From contig NZ_UGSI01000001.1 in assembly GCF_900454495.1 (NCBI RefSeq), positions 4,156,501-4,220,500 of the forward strand: a DNA stretch of 64,000 nt, given 5' to 3'. The notes below the pieces were generated by a model that had not been told where the DNA came from, searched no databases, and saw only the letters and a program-made list of their open reading frames with translations. The position numbers were made by a program, and so were the translations under genes. Origin of the DNA: Paenibacillus macerans (lineage in GTDB: Bacteria; Bacillota; Bacilli; Paenibacillales; Paenibacillaceae). Below are positions 34,726 to 44,022 of the stretch, piece after piece (the stretch's first letter is position 1; each line of letters begins with the position of its first letter).

Positions 34726-36611
34726 GCCGTAACCTCCTTCTCATTCGGCTCTTCCGGTTCGATATGCCAGCCATGATCGTCATACAGCGAACGAAGCAGC
34801 ATGCATCCAAACGTAATCGCCAAACCGATGATGACTACAATGTACTTATTAAAGAGCAAATTCAGGAAGCTGTTGCCGAAATCGTCATTGGTGAACATAA
34901 AACCCAAACCGGCGATAAACAAGCCCACCGACATCACAAACGGAAGGATCGTCGGCGAAGGCATGTGAATTGGTCCCACCGGTTCCGCCGGCGTCATCTC
35001 CTTGTTGCCGGCCATTTTCTCTTTCCAGAAAGCGTCGAGCCCGCGCACCAGCGGAATTTGCTTGAAGTTGTATTCCGGCGGCGGCGAAGGAATCGCCCAT
35101 TCCAGCGTACGTCCGTCTTCCCAAGGATCGTTTGCCGCACCTTTCGGTTGTTTTGCCGTAATTCCGACGTTGATCAGGAACACGATGACGCCCACGCCCA
35201 TCAAAAACGCGCCGACCGTACTGATCAGGTTCAGCAGGTCAAAGCCCTGGTTCGGCAAATACGTAAACACGCGGCGCTGCATCCCCATCAAACCGAGGAA
35301 ATGCTGCACAAAGAAGGTCATATGGAAACCGATGATAAACGTCCAAAACTCGACTTTTCCCAATCTCTCGCTTAACATGCGTCCAAACATCTTCGGCCAC
35401 CAATAGTGCAGACCGGCAAACAAGCCGAGCACCAGGCCGCCGACGATTACGTAGTGGAAATGCGCCACGACAAAATACGTGTCATGATACTGATAGTCCG
35501 CAGGGGCCGAAGCCAGCATAACGCCGGTAACCCCGCCCATGACGAACGTCGGGATAAAGCCGGAGGCGAACAGGTTCGCCGCCGTAAAGCGGATTTGCCC
35601 GCCCCACATCGTAAACAGCCAGTTGAAGATTTTGATCCCTGTCGGGACGGCGATCAGCATCGTCGAAATGGAGAACAGGGCGTTTGCGACCGGCCCCATC
35701 CCCGTCGTAAACATATGGTGAGCCCAAACCATGAAGCCGAGGAAGGCGATCAAAATCGTCGCGAACACCATCGAGCTGTAACCGAACAGCCGCTTGCGCG
35801 CAAACGTCGGAATAACTTCGGAAATCACGCCGAAAGCCGGCAAAATCAAAATGTACACTTCCGGGTGGCCGAAAATCCAGAAAATATGCTGCCAAAGCAC
35901 CGGGTTCCCGCCGCTTTCCACATTGAAGAAATTGGCGCCCAAAATCCGGTCAAAGGTCAGCAGCACCAGGCCGACCGTAATCGCCGGGAACGCGAACAAA
36001 ATGATGGCCGAAGTGATAAACGTCGTCCACGAGAACATCGGCATCCGCATAAAGGACATGCCCGGCGCGCGCATCGTAATGATCGTCGCCAGGAAGTTCA
36101 GACCGCCGATCAACGTCCCCAAACCGGCGATCTGCAGCCCGATCGTGTAAAAGTCCACGCCATGCGTCAAACTGTAAGTGTTTGAAGACAGCGGCGTATA
36201 AGACGTCCATCCGGCATCCGGAGCGCCGCCCATCAGCCAGCTGAGGTTCAGCAGCAGACCGCCGAACAAAAACGTCCAGAATCCCAGCGCGTTCAAAAAC
36301 GGAAACGCCACGTCCCGAGCCCCGATCTGCAGCGGGATAACCGCGTTCATCAGGGCGAAAATGACCGGCATGACGCCGAGGAAAATCATCGTCGTGCCGT
36401 GCATCGTAATCAATTCGTTAAACTGCTGCGCCGACACGAAATCGTTCATCGGCTTTGCAAGCTGCACGCGGATCAGCAGCGCCTCAATCCCGCCGATCCC
36501 GAAGAAAAATCCGCCCGCCACCAAATACAATATGGCGATTTTTTTGTGATCGACCGTCGTTAACCAGTCCATCAACCCCTTGTGCCGCTTGACACTGTGA
36601 GCATGAGCCAA
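34722..36611 (-). CDS. ctaD: Cytochrome c oxidase subunit I (haem-copper catalytic subunit)
   Basis: A roughly 629-residue catalytic subunit with 12 or more helices. Haem and copper ligands appear in THGTTM-like ITMHGTTMIF, the WQHIFWIFGHPEVYILILPAFG block (CuB His-Tyr), HHMF and HFHYVIVGG. It reduces O2 to water while pumping protons. TTG at 36611 is chosen because AAGGGGGT precedes it; an in-frame ATG at 36641 lacks a site and lies against the ctaC stop. Subunit III follows with a four-base overlap. Confidence 0.95.
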   Translation of the reverse strand: MAHAHSVKRHKGLMDWLTTVDHKKIAILYLVAGGFFFGIGGIEALLIRVQLAKPMNDFVSAQQFNELITMHGTTMIFLGVMPVIFALMNAVIPLQIGARDVAFPFLNALGFWTFLFGGLLLNLSWLMGGAPDAGWTSYTPLSSNTYSLTHGVDFYTIGLQIAGLGTLIGGLNFLATIITMRAPGMSFMRMPMFSWTTFITSAIILFAFPAITVGLVLLTFDRILGANFFNVESGGNPVLWQHIFWIFGHPEVYILILPAFGVISEVIPTFARKRLFGYSSMVFATILIAFLGFMVWAHHMFTTGMGPVANALFSISTMLIAVPTGIKIFNWLFTMWGGQIRFTAANLFASGFIPTFVMGGVTGVMLASAPADYQYHDTYFVVAHFHYVIVGGLVLGLFAGLHYWWPKMFGRMLSERLGKVEFWTFIIGFHMTFFVQHFLGLMGMQRRVFTYLPNQGFDLLNLISTVGAFLMGVGVIVFLINVGITAKQPKGAANDPWEDGRTLEWAIPSPPPEYNFKQIPLVRGLDAFWKEKMAGNKEMTPAEPVGPIHMPSPTILPFVMSVGLFIAGLGFMFTNDDFGNSFLNLLFNKYIVVIIGLAITFGCMLLRSLYDDHGWHIEPEEPNEKEVTA

Positions 36612-36644
36612 GGTTTGTACCCCCTTTAAATTGCTATCCATCCA

Positions 36645-37703
36645 TCAGTAGGATAATTTGCTGTTTGCCAAATAGTCGGCGATGGCGTCGATTTGGTCAT
36701 CCGTCAGCCCCAGGTCTTCCTTCGGGTTCGGCATTTTGTTGCCGGGTTTTACCTTTTGCGGATCCGTCAGCCATTCCACCAAATTATCCTTGATCGGTTT
36801 TCCGTCCACCGGCTTGCCCGACGCTTCCGAATTATGTAAGATGCTGGCAACGGTTTCTCTGCTTCCGATCCCCGTCAGATTCGGTCCGACCGGGCCGCCT
36901 TGATCACCGACAGCGTGACAGCTCAAGCATTGCGTCTTGAACACTTCCGCGACTTCCGGATCGGCGATCGTCTGAACCGGGGCTTTCATGGAGTCCACCC
37001 ATTTGTTGAAGGAATCCTCGCTCACCGCTTTAACCCGGAATTCCATGAATGCGTGGGATTTCCCGCAGAGTTCGGCGCATTTCCCCAAGAAAACGCCTTC
37101 GCGGGAAGCTTCGAGCCAGGCTTTATTGATCGTCCCGTCCGTATTCGTGTCGATTTTCCCCGCCAGGGAAGGTACCCAGAAGGAGTGCAGCACGTCGGCC
37201 GTTTTCAGCTCAAGCGCGATTTTCTTGCCGGTTGGAATAACCATGTCCTGGGCCGTCGTAATGCCGTAATCGGGATAAGTGAATTCCCACCAGAACTGGT
37301 GCGACGTTACTTTGATTTTGACGGCATTTTTATCCTTCGAGTAGTCTTCGCCGATCGCGAACACCTTTTGCACCGTAGCCACGGCCAGGATAAGTACCAG
37401 AACTAACGGGATGGCCGTCCAAATAATCTCCAATTTAAAGTTGCCTTCGACTTGCTTCGGCACTTCGGTTTGTCCCGGTTTGCGCCGGTACTTCACCAAG
37501 ACGTAAGCGGCGATGCCAAACACGATCAACATGACGACGATCATGATCGAAATCGACAGCTTGATAAGTCCGAGTTGCCCTTCGGCCACCGGTCCCTGCG
37601 GTCTGAGCACGGACAGGTCCTCGCGGCCGCATGCGGACAAGAGGAGCGAAAGTCCGGCAAACAAAGGCAACAGCCGCTTTACAGCCTTCCACGGTTTCAT
37701 CAT
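36645..37703 (-). CDS. ctaC: Cytochrome c oxidase subunit II with fused cytochrome c domain
   Basis: A 352-residue lipoprotein (lipobox LLSAC). Two helices follow, then the cupredoxin domain with the CuA set CAELCGKSHAFM and an upstream His (HSFW). The C-terminal cytochrome c domain has CLSCH and a distal Met segment (KMPNP). This fusion marks a caa3-type oxidase that accepts electrons from cytochrome c. Double ATG at the start; the GTGGGG site is moderate. It is the first gene of the operon, with a near-consensus promoter at 37829-37857. Confidence 0.95.
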   Translation of the reverse strand: MMKPWKAVKRLLPLFAGLSLLLSACGREDLSVLRPQGPVAEGQLGLIKLSISIMIVVMLIVFGIAAYVLVKYRRKPGQTEVPKQVEGNFKLEIIWTAIPLVLVLILAVATVQKVFAIGEDYSKDKNAVKIKVTSHQFWWEFTYPDYGITTAQDMVIPTGKKIALELKTADVLHSFWVPSLAGKIDTNTDGTINKAWLEASREGVFLGKCAELCGKSHAFMEFRVKAVSEDSFNKWVDSMKAPVQTIADPEVAEVFKTQCLSCHAVGDQGGPVGPNLTGIGSRETVASILHNSEASGKPVDGKPIKDNLVEWLTDPQKVKPGNKMPNPKEDLGLTDDQIDAIADYLANSKLSY

Positions 37704-37828
37704 TCATCTACCCCACTTCTTCCGTTTTCTTCCGATCTGGCATACAGTTTCCAGAGAGCGAGCGCTCAAAAATTCCACAAGCCTATCACGGAAACTACAT
37801 TTCTGTCAATTACAACAATCACCTATTA

Positions 37829-37857
37829 AATATATGATCGAACCCCTGTTTTGTCAA
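37829..37857 (-). promoter_or_regulatory. Promoter of the cta operon
   Basis: On the minus strand TTGACA (37857-37852), 17 bases and TATATT (37834-37829), about 125 bases before ctaC. The leader also contains the palindrome GAGCGCTC; no known operator is evident. Confidence 0.7.
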
Positions 37858-38046
37858 TGATTGAAGGGGAGTTCACAAATTGTTCAAAAACCCGAAAAGG
37901 CCCGTCACCAAAGGATTTGTTAGCGTTTTCTAGGTTTCGGCATAGGTCGAAAGAGCTGCCAAATTTTGCGTAATCCCCGCCGTGCGAGAGCGTTTTCCGG
38001 CTCTGCTTCATTTTTGACATTTCTTTAAACATTATTTCATTTTAGC

Positions 38047-38071
38047 AAAAAAAAGAGAGCCAACGCTCTCC
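38047..38071 (-). terminator. Rho-independent terminator of map
   Basis: On the minus strand GAGAGC-GTTG-GCTCTC is followed by nine T residues, directly after the stop codon. Confidence 0.9.
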
Positions 38072-38072
38072 C

Positions 38073-38822
38073 TTATTTTGTCAGCACCAGCGGACCGTCC
38101 TCCGTAATGGCCAGCGTATGCTCATAATGGGCCCCCAGGCTGCCGTCCGCCGAGCGGATCGTCCAGCCGTCATCCTCCCACAGCACGGCCCCCGTATCCC
38201 CGCCGGTAAAGATCGGCTCAATGGTGATGACCATGCCCGGCCGCAGCGTCACCCCGCTCTTCGGCCGCCCGAAATTCGGAACATCCGGCGGTTCGTGCAT
38301 CGATCTCCCGATCCCGTGTCCGATCAGCGCCCTGACGATGCCGACGTTCGCCGCCGTTGCCACGCGCTGCACGGCGTAGCCGATGTCGCCGATTTTGCTG
38401 CCCGGGTAAGCCTGGGCAATCCCGGCGTCAAGCGCCTTCTCGGTCGTCTGGAGCAGCTTCTCTGCGTCCGGCCCGACCTTTCCGACGCGGTAGGACCAGG
38501 CCGAATCCGCCAGCCAGCCGTTTTTATTGACCACAATGTCGATCGTCACGATATCCCCCGCCTGCAGCTTGCGGTCGTTCGGGAACCCGTGGCAAACGAC
38601 GTCGTTGACGGAAGCGCAGGTCGCAAACGGAAAACCGCGGTATCCTTTTTGTTCCGGCGTGGCGCCGCGCTCCGCCAGAAACGACTCGACAAAGCGGTCG
38701 ATTTCCAGCGTCGTGATCCCCGGACCGATCAGCCGGGCAATCCCTTGGTGGCACTCCGCCAGAATGCGGCCGGCTTCCCGCATCCGCAATATTTCCTCTT
38801 TCGTCTTTAATTGTATTTTCAC
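38073..38822 (-). CDS. map: Type I methionine aminopeptidase
   Basis: A 249-residue enzyme that removes N-terminal Met from new proteins. The pita-bread fold ligands are complete: His78, Asp95, Asp106, His169, His176, Glu202 and Glu234. GTG at 38822 is the best start, though the GAGGGGAG site is 12 bases away. The sequence resembles the second (YflG-type) enzyme of Bacillus, and it is not in a ribosomal-protein operon, so an additional copy may exist elsewhere in the genome. Monocistronic. Confidence 0.94.
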   Translation of the reverse strand: MKIQLKTKEEILRMREAGRILAECHQGIARLIGPGITTLEIDRFVESFLAERGATPEQKGYRGFPFATCASVNDVVCHGFPNDRKLQAGDIVTIDIVVNKNGWLADSAWSYRVGKVGPDAEKLLQTTEKALDAGIAQAYPGSKIGDIGYAVQRVATAANVGIVRALIGHGIGRSMHEPPDVPNFGRPKSGVTLRPGMVITIEPIFTGGDTGAVLWEDDGWTIRSADGSLGAHYEHTLAITEDGPLVLTK

Positions 38823-38897
38823 GCTTATCAGATTCTCCCCTCATGATGAACGAAAATTTGACGATGACAATTCCATTTATTATATGTAGATAGAGAA

Positions 38898-38936
38898 GAA
38901 AAAAAACGTCCCGGACGCGGGTCCCGCGCCGGAACG
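38898..38936 (-). terminator. Rho-independent terminator after the 62-residue protein gene
   Basis: On the minus strand GTTCCGGCGCGGG pairs with CCCGCGTCCGGGAC, followed by eight T residues, 23 bases after the stop codon. Confidence 0.85.
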
Positions 38937-38958
38937 AACACAGACTAATCTCAAATGG

Positions 38959-39147
38959 CTAGGATACGGATGAATCAAGCTTGCCCAGCTCAAGCTCAAC
39001 AAGGTGGGTCAATTCCTCTTCGTAGCCGCCCATGATGCGATACTTGCGAACATATTCTTTCACGAATTTTTTCGGATCTTTCGGTTTGAAGATTCGGGTC
39101 ATTTCCCGTAAACTTTCTTTAACTTCATCGTGACCTTTCGTTGCCAT
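38959..39147 (-). CDS. Small hypothetical protein, 62 residues
   Basis: I do not recognise a family. The product is charged and predicted helical, with KPKDPKKFVKEYVRKYRIMGGYEEELTHLVELELGKLD as its core; it has no membrane segment or cysteine. A GGGAGG site six bases before ATG and a strong terminator after the stop make it a convincing expressed gene. It stands alone between map and the ugtP-like gene. Confidence 0.7.
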   Translation of the reverse strand: MATKGHDEVKESLREMTRIFKPKDPKKFVKEYVRKYRIMGGYEEELTHLVELELGKLDSSVS

Positions 39148-39423
39148 ATGAATTCCCTCCCAGAACGTTTAAAGGTAAATGCTCCGATGCCAGAGAACGC
39201 GAAATGTCTTGATCCATGTTTTTATGCAGTCGCTGCGGGCTAGTTTTGGATGACCTCCTATTTTTTCATTGTAGCATATTCGGCATCAGGTTTCAGCTTC
39301 TTCCAAACATACATTTTTTGCCCTGCGCCCACATTAATTATATTTATATGTCTGGCCGTAGGTTAAAATAAGGCTTAACCGCAAAAAAGTCAGCTCGACT
39401 TAAACAGGAGTGATATTATCTTC

Positions 39424-40590
39424 ATGACTTATCAAACGCCTAAAATCATGATCTTGTACGCCAGCTACGGGGATGGCCACTATCAAGCGTCCAAAGCCCT
39501 CGAAGCCAGCTTCCGCAGCAAAGGCATTGCGGATATCGTCCTGCTGGATTTAATGGCCGAAGCCCATCCGCTGCTGAATGAGCTGACCAAATTCGTGTAC
39601 ATGCAAAGCTTCCGCACGCTGCCGCTTATCTATGGTTGGGTGTACAACGCGACCAAAGAAATGCAGTTTGAGACCTCGCCGCTCGGCGTCATCAATTCGT
39701 TTGGCATGGGAAAACTTCAGCAGACCATCGACCAACTGCAGCCCGATATCATCATCCACACCTTCCCCCAACTGGCGATGCCCAAGCTGAACAAAAGGAC
39801 CGGCAAATCGCTGCCCCTGGTCAATATCGTCACCGATTTTGACCTGCACGGGCGCTGGATTCACCCGAGCGTCGACCGCTATTACGTCGCAACCGACGAT
39901 TTGAAGCGGGAGATGACGTCGCGGGGCATTCCCGCGGGAAACGTCGTTGTCAGCGGCATTCCGCTGAAGCCCGATTTCTTCAAGGAGCCGTCTCCGGGCG
40001 GCGAAATCGCGAACCGGCTTGATCCGCGAAAGAAAACGGTTCTGCTCATGGCCGGCGCTTACGGGGTGATGACGGGCATCCGCGATATTTGCAACCGGCT
40101 CGTGTCCTCCGGGCGCCATCAGGTCGTTGTCGTCTGCGGCCGCAACCGGAATTTGCACCGCGGTCTGAGCAAGCAATTGGGCGAGCATCCGGACGTGCAT
40201 GTCTACGGCTACGTCAGCGAGGTGGCCGCGCTGATGCAAGCCTGCGACTGCATCATCACCAAGCCGGGCGGAATCACATTGTCGGAAGCGCTGGCCTGCC
40301 GGCTGCCGATTTTCTTGTATCGCCCGGTCCCCGGGCAAGAGCTCAACAACGCCCTGTATCTGCAGAAAAAAGGCGTGGCTATGGTCGCCGAGGATCCCGG
40401 AACGCTGACGGGGCAAATCGAAGCTCTCCTAAGCGATGAGGAGCGCCAGGCCGCCGTCGCCCGGAAAATCGAAAACCTCCGCAAGCCGGAGGCCGCGGAG
40501 GCGATCGTGAACGATATTATGCGGCAATGGTTTACGCCGCCGGAAGGAGAGCTGGTTCTTACCGCCGAGGGCTCGTCATACATTGGGTAG
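39424..40590 (+). CDS. ugtP: Processive diacylglycerol glucosyltransferase-like (UgtP family, GT28)
   Basis: A 388-residue GT-B enzyme of the MGDG synthase/UgtP family. The N-terminal ASYGDGHYQASKALEASF loop binds lipid acceptor; the C-terminal half carries the nucleotide-sugar pocket (VVVVCGRNRNLHRGL, then CDCIITKPGGITLSEALACRLP). UgtP adds glucose from UDP-glucose to diacylglycerol and so supplies the glycolipid anchor for lipoteichoic acid made by LtaS (gene at 4988). The enzyme is membrane-associated. A divergent lipid or sugar donor cannot be excluded, since Paenibacillus genomes often carry several paralogues. Confidence 0.85.
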   Translation: MTYQTPKIMILYASYGDGHYQASKALEASFRSKGIADIVLLDLMAEAHPLLNELTKFVYMQSFRTLPLIYGWVYNATKEMQFETSPLGVINSFGMGKLQQTIDQLQPDIIIHTFPQLAMPKLNKRTGKSLPLVNIVTDFDLHGRWIHPSVDRYYVATDDLKREMTSRGIPAGNVVVSGIPLKPDFFKEPSPGGEIANRLDPRKKTVLLMAGAYGVMTGIRDICNRLVSSGRHQVVVVCGRNRNLHRGLSKQLGEHPDVHVYGYVSEVAALMQACDCIITKPGGITLSEALACRLPIFLYRPVPGQELNNALYLQKKGVAMVAEDPGTLTGQIEALLSDEERQAAVARKIENLRKPEAAEAIVNDIMRQWFTPPEGELVLTAEGSSYIG

Positions 40591-40623
40591 TAAGAATCCA
40601 GCTTTGTGAAAGAAGGTGCTGCC

Positions 40624-40962
40624 GTGTCTCCCTTCAAATCTTCCACCGGCCTGTACGAGAACGTCGCCGGATTTCTTTGCTATTTGTTCGCCTTTGTGGG
40701 CGGCGTCGCATTTTTGGCCCTCGAACGAAGAAGCCGGTTTGTGCTGTTTCACGCCCTGCAATCGGTCATGGTGTTCGGCGGGCTGATGCTGGCCCACGCG
40801 CTTTCCGGCTTCCTGCCGGTGATCGGCGTGGTCGTCAACCTGCTGCTGACCGTTCTGGGCGTCACGCTTTGGGCCGTGCTGATGTTGGCCGCGCTGCAGG
40901 GCAAATGGCTGAAGCTCCCCTGGCTCGGCGAACTGGCGGAGAAGCAGCTGCAGCGGATGTAA
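40624..40962 (+). CDS. Small membrane protein, DUF4870-like
   Basis: A 112-residue protein with three predicted helices and the DUF4870-like pattern AGFLCYLFAFVGGVAFLALERRSRFVLFHALQS. GTG at 40624 is chosen because GAAGGT is six bases before it. It follows the ugtP-like gene after 33 bases and is probably co-transcribed. The function of the family is unknown. The 100-base spacer after it contains GGGCTAGGGCTAGGG-type short repeats. Confidence 0.75.
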   Translation: MSPFKSSTGLYENVAGFLCYLFAFVGGVAFLALERRSRFVLFHALQSVMVFGGLMLAHALSGFLPVIGVVVNLLLTVLGVTLWAVLMLAALQGKWLKLPWLGELAEKQLQRM

Positions 40963-41061
40963 CCAGGGCTAGGGCTAGGGTTAGAACAAGGCCCAGGGCT
41001 TGTCCCCGGCTGCAGACCAAACGCGGGCCAGGACCAGGCCATAGGCCTGAATGCAAGCCAA

Positions 41062-42408
41062 TTAGCCCTGCTCCGCTTCCTTGGCCCCGGCCTCGGCCTT
41101 GCGGCGTCCTCCCAGCCCGTTGAACAGCAGGTTCATGACGATCGCCGTGACGCTGCCCGCCACGATGCCGTTATCCGCCAAAATGCGCAAGTAGGCCGGC
41201 AGCCGGTCAAAAATATCCGGCTGCACCGTTACGCCCAGCCCCATGCCGACGGAGCAGGCGATGATCAGCAGGTTTTCGTGCCGGTTCAGATCGACCTGAT
41301 CTCCCAGCATCCGGATACCCGAGGAGAGCACGAGCCCGAACAGCGCGATCATCGCCCCGCCGAGCACCGAGGTCGGCACAAGCTGCGTCAGCGCGGCGAT
41401 TTTGGGTACGAAGCCGATCAGGATCAGCAGCCCGCCGGCGACCACGATCACGTCGCGGGTTTTGACCCGGCTCATTTGGACAAGGCCGACGTTTTGCGAA
41501 TACGTGGTGTACGGGAACGAGTTGAAGATCCCGCCCAGGATGATCGCCAGCCCTTCGGCCCGGTAGCCGCGCGTCAGATCCTTTGATGTGATGTCTTTGT
41601 CCACGATTTTGCCGAGCGCCATAAACACCCCGGTCGATTCGGCCACGCTGACGATCGCCACCAGAATCATCGTCAAAATCGCCGATGCGTGGAAGGTCGG
41701 TTTGCCGAAATAAAAAGGCTGGATCGCATGGAACCAACCCGCTTCCTTCAGCGGCGTCAGGTCCACTTTGCCGGCCAGCGCGGCCACGAGCGTCCCGATG
41801 ATCAAGCCCAGCAGGACGGAAATGGAACGCGGAAACCCTTTGGCGAAACGGTTCATCAGGATGACGAACAGCATCACCCCGAAGCCGAGCACTAGATTAA
41901 GCGGGCTGCCGAAGTCCGGGTTTTCGCCCGGGCTGCCGCCGCCCAGATCGGAAATGGCCACCGGAATCAAGGTGACCCCGATGATCGTTACAACCGAGCC
42001 GGTCACCACCGGCGGAAACAGGGCGATAAGCTTGCCGAACAAACCGGCAAACAGGAAAACGAACACACCCGAGGCAATGATTGCTCCGTAAATGGCGGAA
42101 ACCCCCATCCCGTCCTGCAAGCCGATGGCGATCATCGGCGAAACCGCCTGAAAAGCGCAGCCCAGCATCACCGGGAGCCCGATGCCGAAGAAGCGGTTGC
42201 CCCATACCTGCAGCAGCGTCGCCACGCCGCAGGCGAGCAAATCGATCGCGATCAGATACGTAAGCTGCGCTTGCGTGAAGTTGAGCGCGCCGCCGACGAT
42301 CAGCGGCACGATGACCGCGCCGGCATACATCGCCAGCACATGCTGGATGCCCAGCGAAAATGTTTTAAGCGGATGCCTGTGATGCTGAAAAATACGTTCT
42401 CGTTCCAT
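41062..42408 (-). CDS. pbuX: Xanthine permease (NCS2 family)
   Basis: A 448-residue NCS2 nucleobase transporter with 12-14 helices. The substrate-binding signature lies in SVAESTGVFMALGKIVDKDITSKDLTRGYRAEG; the N-terminal QHVLAMYAGAVIVPLIVGGAL matches the family. ATG at 42408 follows a GGGGGAA site. It sits 66 bases behind xpt, and the pair is the classical xpt-pbuX operon: uptake of xanthine and its conversion to XMP. Expression is governed by the purine riboswitch in front of xpt. Confidence 0.93.
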   Translation of the reverse strand: MERERIFQHHRHPLKTFSLGIQHVLAMYAGAVIVPLIVGGALNFTQAQLTYLIAIDLLACGVATLLQVWGNRFFGIGLPVMLGCAFQAVSPMIAIGLQDGMGVSAIYGAIIASGVFVFLFAGLFGKLIALFPPVVTGSVVTIIGVTLIPVAISDLGGGSPGENPDFGSPLNLVLGFGVMLFVILMNRFAKGFPRSISVLLGLIIGTLVAALAGKVDLTPLKEAGWFHAIQPFYFGKPTFHASAILTMILVAIVSVAESTGVFMALGKIVDKDITSKDLTRGYRAEGLAIILGGIFNSFPYTTYSQNVGLVQMSRVKTRDVIVVAGGLLILIGFVPKIAALTQLVPTSVLGGAMIALFGLVLSSGIRMLGDQVDLNRHENLLIIACSVGMGLGVTVQPDIFDRLPAYLRILADNGIVAGSVTAIVMNLLFNGLGGRRKAEAGAKEAEQG

Positions 42409-42474
42409 ATTGAACCGTTCCCCCCGAAATTCATTCATGCCATAAATAATTGCATCTGCGTTTTGTTTCCCCTA

Positions 42475-43056
42475 TTAATTAGGCTCTTCAACAAAGGTAA
42501 CCACGCCGTCTTCCAGCGCAGCGACCCGGACCAGCGAATCGACGCGGTATCCCGCTTCCTCCAGGAGGCGGGCCCCCGGCTGAAACGATTTTTCGATGAC
42601 GATGCCGATGCCGGCGACGGACGCCCCAACCTGCTCAACGATGCGGGCAAGGCCGAAGGCGGCTTCGCCGTTGGCCAGGAAGTCGTCGATGATCAGCACC
42701 CTGTCGCTCGGGGACAGAAATTTTTTGGACACCGTAATTTCATTCGTCTCCCGCTTCGTAAACGAGTACACTTTCTCCACGAGAATGTCGTCCTTCAGCG
42801 TCAGCGATTTATGCTTTCTCGCAAAGATCATCGGAACCTTCAGCTCCAGCGCCGTCATGATCGCCGGGGCGATGCCCGAGGATTCGATCGTCAGCACCTT
42901 GGTGATCTTTTCTCCGGCAAAACGCCGGGCGAACTCTCCCCCAATCTCCCGCATCAGCTCCGGGTCCATTTGGTGGTTCAGGAAGGAATCGACTTTGAGC
43001 ACCTGATTGCTCAGCACGATGCCTTCGGTCATAACCTTCTCCTTAAGCAGTTTCAT
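42475..43056 (-). CDS. xpt: Xanthine phosphoribosyltransferase
   Basis: A 193-residue enzyme that makes XMP from xanthine and PRPP. The PRPP-binding motif is VLIIDDFLANGEAA; the ESSGIAPAIM segment matches Xpt of Bacillota, and the length equals the family norm. The start has AAGGGGGAAGG six bases upstream. It is the first gene of xpt-pbuX under a guanine riboswitch. Confidence 0.95.
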   Translation of the reverse strand: MKLLKEKVMTEGIVLSNQVLKVDSFLNHQMDPELMREIGGEFARRFAGEKITKVLTIESSGIAPAIMTALELKVPMIFARKHKSLTLKDDILVEKVYSFTKRETNEITVSKKFLSPSDRVLIIDDFLANGEAAFGLARIVEQVGASVAGIGIVIEKSFQPGARLLEEAGYRVDSLVRVAALEDGVVTFVEEPN

Positions 43057-43088
43057 TGCAAACCTTCCCCCTTAATTTTTCGTTGCCG

Positions 43089-43129
43089 CAAAAAACAAAA
43101 AGCCCATTTTCCACAATCGGAAAATGGAC
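43089..43129 (-). terminator. Riboswitch-controlled terminator of xpt-pbuX
   Basis: On the minus strand CCATTTTCCGATTGTGGAAAATGG is followed by a T-rich run, 33 bases before the xpt start. Its base overlaps an antiterminator segment GTAGTCC complementary to the aptamer's closing helix. Confidence 0.9.
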
Positions 43130-43244
43130 TACGCGCAGGTAAGCCGCTCTAAATTTCAACTTAACGCCGCAAGCCTTCGGATCTGCTTGAACAGTCGCTT
43201 GGCCTGCTTAACCCCTGGGACGCGTAAAGACGCGAAAAATAGAG

Positions 43245-43317
43245 CTCCTCCCGTAGTCCGATCATTTCCGGTGATCAGGTAGAAACATGCAGGCCAATCC
43301 CCGCACTTATACGAGAA
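43245..43317 (-). promoter_or_regulatory. Guanine-type purine riboswitch aptamer
   Basis: On the minus strand the core reads CTCGTATAA...GTTTCTACC...ACCG.AAAT...GGACTACGGGAG. It has the J2/3 GUUUCUACC block and C at the position that pairs with guanine (GACUACG, not GAUUACG). High guanine would favour the closing helix and let the terminator at 43089 form. The distance between aptamer and terminator (about 118 bases) is unusually long. Confidence 0.92.
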
Positions 43318-43463
43318 AAACATCGAACCTCTTTTAAGCAATGTCAGAAGTATAACGCAAATCGCCCAGGGAAATAAAGAGGGATTTCGTCCCTTTATTG
43401 AATATTTTGTAGAAATTCAGACCCGGCCCCTTGCCAGGACCGAAAAAAACGGCTTATAACAGC

Positions 43464-43769
43464 TTAGATCGGCCGGAATTCGCGCGGCATGAGGTTGGTC
43501 AGCAGCGATCTTAATTCGCCGTCCTCCTTGTAGCTTTTCTCTCCCGTATCGAGGCGGCGCACCCGGATTCTGCTGTAATCCGCGCTAGAGTCGGTCGGTT
43601 CAAAGACCAAGTTTTCCCGATCCGTCAGCCGCAGCTTATACCCCATTTCCTCGAACATTTGCAAAAAATCCGCTTCCGTCGGCAGCTTGCCTTCGTCCAA
43701 AAAGATAAGCCCCCTTAATTCCTTCGGTCCCTCGCTATGCATGACTTCAAAATGGACGATGCATTCCAT
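43464..43769 (-). CDS. Hypothetical protein, 101 residues
   Basis: I do not recognise it. The product is soluble, acidic in the middle, with alternating beta-like and helical stretches (MECIVHFEVMHSEG, EADFLQMFEEMGYKLRLTDREN, RIRVRRLDTGEK). No cysteine beyond the third residue and no membrane part. A GGGAGC site precedes ATG. It stands alone between the riboswitch leader and the zinc-ribbon gene. The coding character (wobble-position GC, charged composition) supports a real gene. Confidence 0.6.
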   Translation of the reverse strand: MECIVHFEVMHSEGPKELRGLIFLDEGKLPTEADFLQMFEEMGYKLRLTDRENLVFEPTDSSADYSRIRVRRLDTGEKSYKEDGELRSLLTNLMPREFRPI

Positions 43770-44022
43770 GCAAATTCACGCTCCCTAATCTCTTACGGTT
43801 GATGCGTATAGCATCCCCCGCGTTTTCAGCGGGCATCCGCGCCAAGCGGGGAGTTGCCCCGCGGTTTCCGTGACTGAAAACGGCGCCGCCGCCTAATTAT
43901 TACTACGTACCATCTCTCAGGTCGGCAGGAAGCGTTTGTGACATTCCGGTGAAATTATCCAGTGCCCCTGAATCACCTGCGCCAAATTTCCCGCGCACCC
44001 GCAAGCCCGCGCACCCGCGAAC

